The translations under genes were made by a program, and so were the position numbers. This document shows positions 14,336 through 19,812 of a stretch of 19,812 nucleotides of DNA, piece by piece (the first letter of the stretch is position 1; the number at the start of each line of letters is the position of its first letter). Source of the DNA: CAYGZA01 sp964354135 (GTDB taxonomy: Bacteria; Planctomycetota; Planctomycetia; Pirellulales; Thermoguttaceae); NCBI GenBank assembly GCA_964354135.1, contig CAYGZA010000087.1, positions 1 to 19,812 of the forward strand, given 5' to 3'. The notes beneath the pieces were generated by a model. The model worked only from the letters and a program-made list of their open reading frames with translations, made no database searches and was not told the DNA's origin.

Positions 14336-17080
14336 CTAATCCGCCTCCGAGCTGCCGAGCTGGATGTTGTCGAGGTAGAAAATGGTCTTCTCGGTGGAAA
14401 GGTTGCACCAGCCTAGCCAGTCAAGCTTCCTCCACTGGGGGGTGACATTCGGAAGCTGGCGGAACGTCTTCCCTTCCTGGCCCGGGATGGTGAGCGCCAG
14501 GTCCCACGTGCCGGTGGACTGGGGGCCCACGCCGACCGTGATGTCAAGATGCACCCAGACCCCCGGCGGCAGCGCCACCAGCTCGCGCCCCGCAGCCATC
14601 AGCTTACCGTTGCGGATCAGCAAGCTCGGCCCGACCTGGTAGGGATTGGCATCGTCGCGCCATTCATGGTGGACGACGGCCCCCGGCTCCACGCGGAGGT
14701 CGAAACTCAGCCGCGATGTCCCTCTCGCGTGGCTCGGCTGGTAGTAGAAGTGCGGGTTGAAGGCCCACTGCATCCCCGGGGCATCGACCACCTTGAGGCT
14801 GTGTTTGCCGGCCGCCGCGGTCTCTGCCGTAACGACCAATTGGTCGCCTTTCCCCTCGACGCTACAGACGGCGTTGGGCACCGGACCGGTCGGCCGGGGC
14901 GACTCGAAATCGTCCCGCAGCACCAAGGGCGGCGGTGGCGGCGGCTCGGGGGCGAAACGGACCGGGGGATACGAGACCTCGCGGGCCTTCTGGACCCAAC
15001 TCGGATCCCCGTAGACCCCCGCCCGGCCGAAATCGAACGGCTTGAAACCGAGCTTCAAGGCCGGGGAGTCGGGCTGGAGCCGGAAGTCGAACCGGGCCGG
15101 ATCGACGAACTTGGGGTCGGCCGCCAGCGAGCCGGCGTCCTTGCCCGCGGCCTGCCAATCCTTCACGCTCATCCCCTCAAAGGTGACCGGGGCGCCGGAG
15201 GCGTCGAAGTAGAGGTTGTCGTGGAGCTTCACGTTGGCGTCCTTCCACGAGCCGTGGAACAGCCCGCCGCCGCTCCAGTAGACGATATTGTGGTGGAACG
15301 TGAACGAGAGGTGCTCTTCCACCCGCGACCGCTGCAACTGGCCGTCCATGCTGAACGCCAGCACGTTGTTACGGATTTCGTTCTCCTTGCCGTAGTGCTG
15401 GTGGTAGGTGCCGGTCTTGACGTTGTACACCAGGTTGTTCTCCAGGACGATCCCGGTGCTCCCCTCGTCGTTGTAGAGGCCCCAGCCGCCGCGGCCGTAG
15501 CGGTCGTACGAGTAGACGTCGTGGATCACGTTGTTGCTCACGGTCGTCCCCGGCGAGGGGCCTAGGGTGTAAACCCCGCCCATGTCGCTCAGCACGCCCC
15601 AGCCGAGATGGTGGATGCGGTTGAAGTCGATCGTGTTGTGGTGGGCGTGGCTGGGGGCATAACCCCATCGCCAGCCCACGGAAATGCCCGTGTAGCGGAA
15701 GTCGGAGACGTCGTTGTGCGTGACCCGGTTGTAGGGGCTGTGGCCGATCCACACGCCGATGGCGCCGAGGAACACCCGGGCGCCGCCGCGGATGACGTTG
15801 TTGTCCACCGTGACGTGGCTGGTGAAGGCCGGGCTGTCGGGTCCCGGGGGCTCCTGGGTTTCGCCGATCCGCACGCCGCCGGCGCCCATGTCGTGGACGT
15901 AGCTCTTCACCGCGCGGCAATCCCGGCACCCGCGGCGGAACCAGATCGCGTAGCCGGGCACGTGCCCTACCTCGCAGCCCTCGATCGCGACGTTGCGGGC
16001 CCCATCCGCCACGATCGCCGTCGGGGCCGTGACCGACGCCTGGCCGTCGGCGTGCCCCTCGGGCGGCAAGACGTACTGCTGGTGGCGGAAGCACAAACCG
16101 CGAAGGGTAATGTGCTCGACCAGTCGCCCCTTGTCCGGCTCGCCGGCGAACTGAACGAAGCCGGAGGCTGCTGGGGCAATCACCTCAGCACGGCTCATGT
16201 CTTCGCCGGGCCGCGGGATATACGAGAGCGTGCCGTCGCGGGCCAGGAAGAACTCACCGGGGGCATCCAAGGCCGCCTCGAAGTTCTCGACGTGGTACCG
16301 CGGACTCGGCCCCCAATAGAAAAACGGCCACGGCGACTGGCCGGTCAGGACGACCATCTTCGTCTGGGGATCGACCGCCGCGATGCGATGCTGCGAGACC
16401 TCCCAGGAGTGATAGGCCACCAGGATCACGTCGCTCGCGCGATCCTTCGCAGCGGCCGCCAGCAGGGCGACGTCCTTGCCGTCGGCGATGAACGCTCGAT
16501 GGGCCAGGTTCTCGGTCTTCCCTGTGACCGGGTGGACCGCGGTCTCCACCTTGCGTCGCATGTAGAAATAGAACTCGTTGGGCGATCGCGCCCGCACCGC
16601 CCGCCGGCCGTTGACGAAGAGCTGCTCGAAGTACCGTTTCCCCGCGGCCACCTCGGGCAGGTGCGTTTTCCAGACGCCGCCCGCCGCCGGCTTGAAGCCT
16701 TGAATTGCCCACCCGCCGGAGAACACGGGCATGGCCCCCGGGGCCGCTTCGTAGAGGATCGGCGCCTGGGCCGTGCCGCTATCCTCGGGCTGAAAGACCA
16801 CCGGCTCGCGAAGCTCGTAGGCGCCTCCCGCCACGACCGCGCGGACCGGCTCTTGAAGCGGCCCCTGCTTCTTGAGCCGCCGCACCGCGTCCCGGGCGCC
16901 AGCCAGCGAGGCCAGCGGCCCGTCGGTCTTCTCGGCATTGGCCTGCGCGAGGCGGCCGCTCCACCGGTCGTTGCCGCCGGGGGCCACGTAGAAAGTGACA
17001 GCGTACGTCTCGCCGCTCGCGCAGCTCAGGGCTGCCAGGAGAAGTAGAGCGGGCATTGCGAGTCTTCCAGTGGTGTGCAT
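14336..17080 (-). CDS. Secreted right-handed beta-helix protein, GH141-like
   Basis: 914-aa exported protein. A signal peptide (about residues 1-23) is followed by FYVAPGGNDRWSG and an ARDAVRRLKK motif, then GGAYELREPVVFQPEDSG and QLFVNGRRAVRARSPNE. This order is typical of GH141-like and related polysaccharide-active beta-helix proteins. Parallel beta-helix repeats with many Asn and His cover about residues 317-630 (VIRGG, NVIHDV, NNLVYNV and similar). A C-terminal beta-sandwich of about 190 aa (from DDFESP) resembles LamG/concanavalin-type modules and may bind glycan. It probably cleaves or binds a complex polysaccharide such as a fucosylated or uronate-rich glycan; the substrate cannot be read from sequence. 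The ATG at 17080 has AAAGGAG 8 nt upstream. It is 79 bp downstream of the NMP-kinase-like gene and may be co-transcribed. Confidence 0.83.
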   Translation of the reverse strand: MHTTGRLAMPALLLLAALSCASGETYAVTFYVAPGGNDRWSGRLAQANAEKTDGPLASLAGARDAVRRLKKQGPLQEPVRAVVAGGAYELREPVVFQPEDSGTAQAPILYEAAPGAMPVFSGGWAIQGFKPAAGGVWKTHLPEVAAGKRYFEQLFVNGRRAVRARSPNEFYFYMRRKVETAVHPVTGKTENLAHRAFIADGKDVALLAAAAKDRASDVILVAYHSWEVSQHRIAAVDPQTKMVVLTGQSPWPFFYWGPSPRYHVENFEAALDAPGEFFLARDGTLSYIPRPGEDMSRAEVIAPAASGFVQFAGEPDKGRLVEHITLRGLCFRHQQYVLPPEGHADGQASVTAPTAIVADGARNVAIEGCEVGHVPGYAIWFRRGCRDCRAVKSYVHDMGAGGVRIGETQEPPGPDSPAFTSHVTVDNNVIRGGARVFLGAIGVWIGHSPYNRVTHNDVSDFRYTGISVGWRWGYAPSHAHHNTIDFNRIHHLGWGVLSDMGGVYTLGPSPGTTVSNNVIHDVYSYDRYGRGGWGLYNDEGSTGIVLENNLVYNVKTGTYHQHYGKENEIRNNVLAFSMDGQLQRSRVEEHLSFTFHHNIVYWSGGGLFHGSWKDANVKLHDNLYFDASGAPVTFEGMSVKDWQAAGKDAGSLAADPKFVDPARFDFRLQPDSPALKLGFKPFDFGRAGVYGDPSWVQKAREVSYPPVRFAPEPPPPPPLVLRDDFESPRPTGPVPNAVCSVEGKGDQLVVTAETAAAGKHSLKVVDAPGMQWAFNPHFYYQPSHARGTSRLSFDLRVEPGAVVHHEWRDDANPYQVGPSLLIRNGKLMAAGRELVALPPGVWVHLDITVGVGPQSTGTWDLALTIPGQEGKTFRQLPNVTPQWRKLDWLGWCNLSTEKTIFYLDNIQLGSSEAD

Positions 17081-17159
17081 GGAGCGGGCTCCTTTGGGGC
17101 AATTGCCGGACAAACGCTTCTTGGCGGTGCAAGCAGTGTAGAGCGCCGCCGGCGTACGA

Positions 17160-17798
17160 TCAACTCTTTCGGTCGCCCCAGCGGCTCAGAATCTCCCACA
17201 TCTGCTCGGCCGTCGTGCCGTCCGCAACCTGGATCGTTTCGATCTCCACCTGCCGCCTCCGGTAATAATCCATGAGCGGCGAGGTCCTTTCGGCAAAGAG
17301 GGCCAGCTTGCGGCGGATCGATTCGGCGGCGTCGTCGAGGCGGCCCGTGCGGTCGCCGCCCACGTTGCCTTGGATGCGGGCAAGCACCGTCTCCGCAGAG
17401 CAAGACAGGTACACGACCATTCGCACGTCGAGGAGAGCGTCCATCGCTTCGGCCTGGCCGACGTGGCGGGGAAGGCCGTTGAGCACGACGAGCGTCTCCG
17501 CGACGGCACTGCGCTCTGCCAGGAAGGCCCGCACGACGCCTCGCGCGATCGGGAAGTGTTCATCTTCCAGCAGCGCGCCCGACCGGAGCACGTGCTTCAG
17601 GAAATTGACGTCCGCCCGCGTGACGAAGGCGCCGGGTTCCTTCCGCTCGGCGATCCGCCGGAGTTGGGCCCCGAAATCGAAGTGCAGGCACCGCCGCCCC
17701 CGAAGCCCTCGCCGCTCCAAGAGGTCGCCCAACGGCGTCTTTCCCGAGCCGGTCGGCCCGAGCAAGAGCACGGCGTGATGTCGCAGCTTTCGGCTCAT
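17160..17798 (-). CDS. Adenylate-kinase-like nucleoside monophosphate kinase
   Basis: Cytosolic P-loop kinase of 212 aa. The Walker A motif is GPTGSGKT at 14-21. The LNGLPRHVGQAEAMD segment matches the adenylate kinase (LDGFPRT..QAEAL) nucleotide-binding loop, and RTGRLDD..ESIRRKLALF..TSPLMDYY matches the end of the LID and following helix. It would transfer phosphate from ATP to a nucleoside monophosphate. The NMP-binding part (FDFGAQLRRIAERKE) differs from housekeeping Adk, and the context is not the ribosomal-protein cluster, so it is likely a paralogue. The ATG at 17798 is chosen because it sits just before the P-loop strand; its ribosome site is weak, and an ATG at 17846 would add 16 residues. 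Divergent from glpK. Confidence 0.78.
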   Translation of the reverse strand: MSRKLRHHAVLLLGPTGSGKTPLGDLLERRGLRGRRCLHFDFGAQLRRIAERKEPGAFVTRADVNFLKHVLRSGALLEDEHFPIARGVVRAFLAERSAVAETLVVLNGLPRHVGQAEAMDALLDVRMVVYLSCSAETVLARIQGNVGGDRTGRLDDAAESIRRKLALFAERTSPLMDYYRRRQVEIETIQVADGTTAEQMWEILSRWGDRKS

Positions 17799-17865
17799 GC
17801 GACGATACTTACCCGACGCCGCGCCCGGGTGCAAGCCCACGGGCACAACGGGGGTGGATCGCGAC

Positions 17866-17894
17866 TTGCGGCGGGCGACTCTCTCCGCTAGACT
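17866..17894 (+). promoter_or_regulatory. Promoter candidate for the glpK operon
   Basis: -35 TTGCGG (17866-17871, 3 of 6), a 17-bp spacer and -10 TAGACT (17889-17894, 4 of 6). The start would fall near 17901, with a short leader of about 29 nt holding the AAAGGAG ribosome site. The weak -35 could mean activator dependence. I see no obvious operator palindrome. Confidence 0.35.
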
Positions 17895-17929
17895 GGCCCA
17901 AGAGGTTGTCGATCAAAGGAGTGCTTCCA

Positions 17930-19423
17930 GTGGCCTCATGCCTGCTGGCTTTGGATCAAGGAACCACGTCGAGCCGGGCGATCGTCTTCGACCATGCCGG
18001 CCAGCCGTTGGCCTCGGCGCAGGAGGAGTTCCCTCAGATCCTCCCCGCCCCCGGCCTGGTGGAGCACGATCCGGAGGCGATCTGGGCCACCCAGATCCGC
18101 GTCGCCCGGGAGGCCGTCCGCCGGGCGTCGCTGAGCGCCGCAGACATCGCGGCCATTGGGATCGCCAATCAACGGGAGACGACGATCCTCTGGGACCGCA
18201 GCACCGGCCGGCCGGTGGCCAACGCGGTCGTCTGGCAGAGTCGCGCAAGCGCCGGCATTTGCGAGCGTCTGAAGAGGGAAGGGCTGGAGCCGCTCTTCCG
18301 CTCCAAGACCGGCCTCGTGCTCGACGCCTACTTCTCCGGCACGAAAGTCAAGCATCTCTTCGACACGCACGAGGGCCTCCGCCCGCGGGCGGCTCGAGGA
18401 GAGGTCCTCTTCGGCACCGTCGATACCTGGCTTTTGTGGCGGCTGACGGGAGGGCGACTCCACCTGACCGATTACAGCAACGCCAGCCGCACGCTGCTCT
18501 TCAATATCCACACGCTCGATTGGGACGACGAGCTGCTGAGGATCCTTGACATCCCTCGGGTGATGCTGCCGCGGGTCCGGCCGTCGAGCGAGGTCTACGG
18601 CGAAACGGCTGAGGAGTGGTTCGGCCGCCGGATTCCCATCGCCGGTGATGCCGGGGATCAGCAAGCGGCCGCCTTCGGCCAGGCATGTTTCGAGCGCGGC
18701 AGCGCCAAGAATACCTATGGCACCGGCTGTTTCATGCTGCTCAACACCGGGCAGCAGCCGGTCGCATCGCAGAACAATCTCTTGACCACGATCGGCTGGG
18801 GGCTCAACGGCCGCATCACGTATTGCCTGGAGGGCTCGGTCTTCATCGCCGGCGCGGTGGTGCAGTGGCTCCGCGACGGGTTGGGCATCATCAAGAGTTC
18901 GGCGGATGTCGAGAGGTTGGCCGCCACGGTCAGCGACAATGGCGGCGTCTACTTCGTGCCCGCGTTTGTCGGCTTGGGGGCCCCGCACTGGGATTCTTAT
19001 GCCCGCGGCACGATCCTGGGAATCACCCGCGGCACGACGGCAGGCCACGTCGCCCGGGCCGCGTTGGAGTCGATGGCTTATCAGACCCGCGATCTGGCCG
19101 AGGCCATGCAAAAGGACGCGGGGACGCCGCTTGGGGCCCTGAAGGTCGACGGCGGGGCCTCGGTCAACAACGCCTTGATGCAGTTCCAGGCGGACGTTCT
19201 GGGGGTCGACGTCTGGCGGCCGGTCATCGCCGAGACGACCGCTCTGGGGGCCGCCTATTTGGCCGGCCTGGCGGTCGGCGTCTGGCGCGACACGAGCGAG
19301 ATTGCCCGGCAGTGGGCCCTCGACCGCCGCTTCACGCCCGGCACGTCGGCCGAAGACCGCCAGAGGCTGTACGGCCGCTGGCAAGAGGCGGTCGGCCGCT
19401 CGCTCAACTGGGAGGAGCATTAG
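17930..19423 (+). CDS. glpK: Glycerol kinase GlpK
   Basis: FGGY-family kinase of 497 aa (E. coli GlpK has 502) that phosphorylates glycerol to sn-glycerol 3-phosphate with ATP in the cytosol. The phosphate loop DQGTTSSR starts at residue 9. Glycerol contacts R82-E83 in NQRET, VVWQSRAS, and the catalytic Asp region GDAGDQQAA (D243) are all present, as are the KTGLVLDAYFSGTK and DGGASVNNALMQFQAD landmarks. The start is a GTG at 17930 with AAAGGAG 8 nt upstream; an upstream TTG in frame at 17906 precedes that ribosome site and is unlikely. The next gene is glpD, so this is a glycerol catabolism operon. Divergent from the NMP-kinase-like gene, with 131 bp between the two starts. Confidence 0.96.
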   Translation: MASCLLALDQGTTSSRAIVFDHAGQPLASAQEEFPQILPAPGLVEHDPEAIWATQIRVAREAVRRASLSAADIAAIGIANQRETTILWDRSTGRPVANAVVWQSRASAGICERLKREGLEPLFRSKTGLVLDAYFSGTKVKHLFDTHEGLRPRAARGEVLFGTVDTWLLWRLTGGRLHLTDYSNASRTLLFNIHTLDWDDELLRILDIPRVMLPRVRPSSEVYGETAEEWFGRRIPIAGDAGDQQAAAFGQACFERGSAKNTYGTGCFMLLNTGQQPVASQNNLLTTIGWGLNGRITYCLEGSVFIAGAVVQWLRDGLGIIKSSADVERLAATVSDNGGVYFVPAFVGLGAPHWDSYARGTILGITRGTTAGHVARAALESMAYQTRDLAEAMQKDAGTPLGALKVDGGASVNNALMQFQADVLGVDVWRPVIAETTALGAAYLAGLAVGVWRDTSEIARQWALDRRFTPGTSAEDRQRLYGRWQEAVGRSLNWEEH

Positions 19424-19429
19424 AAGGAA

Positions 19430-19522
19430 ACCACAAAGGCACAACGACACGAAGGATCGGAAGTGAAGAAGATCGTCTCCGGGTCCCTTTCCGGGTTCCT
19501 CGTGCCTTTGTGCCTTCGTGGT
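19430..19522. repeat. Inverted repeat in the glpK-glpD gap
   Basis: ACCACAAAGGCACAACGACA at 19430-19449 (continuing CGAAGG to 19455) pairs imperfectly with 19498-19522, whose complement reads ACCACGAAGGCACAAAGGCA then CGAGG. The middle is about 42 bp. The element fills nearly all of the gap and looks like a dispersed palindromic repeat. Similar words are common between genes in planctomycetes, from memory. It could form a hairpin that lowers glpD expression relative to glpK. Confidence 0.72.
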
Positions 19523-19550
19523 GAATCCTTGGTCAGAATCTTGGTTGGCT

Positions 19551-19812
19551 GTGGATCGCTTTGATCTTGAACAACACCGGGCCCACCGAGTGGAAGAACT
19601 CACTCGGGATGCCCTTGACTTGCTTGTCGTCGGCGGCGGGATTGTCGGCGCGGGGGTTGCCCGCGACGCGGCCATGCGCGGCCTGCGGACCGGCCTGGTC
19701 GAGCAGCACGACTTTGCCTTCGGCACCAGCAGCCGCTCCACCCGCCTGTTGCACGGCGGGCTCCGCTACCTGGCCCAGGGGCGCCTCGGCCTGGTCCGCG
19801 AGGCGAGCCGTG
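19551..19812 (+). CDS. glpD: Glycerol-3-phosphate dehydrogenase GlpD (partial, cut by window end)
   Basis: The first 87 codons of an FAD-dependent dehydrogenase that oxidises glycerol 3-phosphate to dihydroxyacetone phosphate at the inner membrane and passes electrons to quinone. The Rossmann motif is GGGIVGAG from residue 28. It continues VARDAAMRGL and the family signature FGTSSRSTRLLHGGLRYL, which fixes the identification. The remaining roughly 400 or more residues lie beyond the window. The start is uncertain: GTG at 19551 fits the usual N-terminal length, while TTG at 19545 and GTG at 19521 are in frame; none has a clear ribosome site. It follows glpK by 127 bp across an inverted repeat. 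Confidence 0.93.
   Translation, partial: MDRFDLEQHRAHRVEELTRDALDLLVVGGGIVGAGVARDAAMRGLRTGLVEQHDFAFGTSSRSTRLLHGGLRYLAQGRLGLVREASR

Noticed and set aside
17936..19741. 601-codon open frame on the minus strand opposite glpK and glpD
   Set aside because: It runs across two well-identified genes and the inverted repeat between them; composition is that of a GC-driven antisense frame.
1..19812. CRISPR array, tRNA, rRNA, transposon or prophage
   Set aside because: I saw no regularly spaced direct repeats with spacers, no tRNA or rRNA landmarks, and no transposase, integrase or phage gene. The repeats present are short palindromic or heptad types.

Overview
The window looks like a high-GC chromosomal segment of a planctomycete, probably a Pirellulales/Thermoguttaceae-type lineage. 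Three things point there. The Ser/Thr kinase carries the short N-terminal helical module (ending LLTRWQAGQLLSGR) that is common ahead of planctomycete kinases. A Skp-lpxC-lpxA-Gfo/Idh lipid A cluster is present. Intergenic regions carry heptad-type (GCTGAYA) and 'ACCACRAAGGCACAA' inverted repeats. The assignment is inference from gene content; there is no rRNA or marker gene in the window.

Layout, left to right. (1) 81-2227, minus strand: a small receiver-domain protein followed by a soluble FHA-GAF-histidine kinase, a two-gene signalling operon with a good sigma70-like promoter. (2) 2483-4237, plus: a secreted M28-type metallopeptidase, divergent from the receiver gene. (3) 4238-4626: a gene-free stretch with a nested inverted repeat that could fold as a structured RNA, then a promoter. 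(4) 4627-8377, plus: an envelope operon of Skp/OmpH-like chaperone, lpxC, lpxA and a Gfo/Idh dehydrogenase whose start overlaps the lpxA stop. It encodes early lipid A steps, and the dehydrogenase is a candidate GnnA, which would give an amide-linked (diamino-sugar) lipid A. (5) 8490-14228, minus: an 878-aa protein resembling GTPase-associated protein 1 (GAP1) with one C-terminal membrane helix, preceded by an 877-aa membrane Ser/Thr kinase with a Pro-rich 25-residue repeat stalk and an unrecognised ectodomain. (6) 14336-17798, minus: a secreted right-handed beta-helix protein (GH141-like) and, upstream, an adenylate-kinase-like NMP kinase. (7) 17930-19812, plus: glpK and the first part of glpD, the glycerol catabolic pair.

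Most genes are ordinary. The part most worth attention is the kinase/GAP1-like pair at 8490-14228. Both proteins have a single predicted membrane helix and both lie on one strand with separate promoter candidates. GAP1-family proteins have been described from comparative genomics next to GTPases, but no GTPase is visible here. Next in interest are the GnnA-like gene beside lpxA and the structured intergenic repeats at 4348-4456, 6280-6437, 8474-8521 and 19430-19522.

Starts were chosen by Shine-Dalgarno spacing and family alignment. Several genes use GTG or TTG. I saw no tRNA, rRNA, CRISPR array, transposase or integrase.
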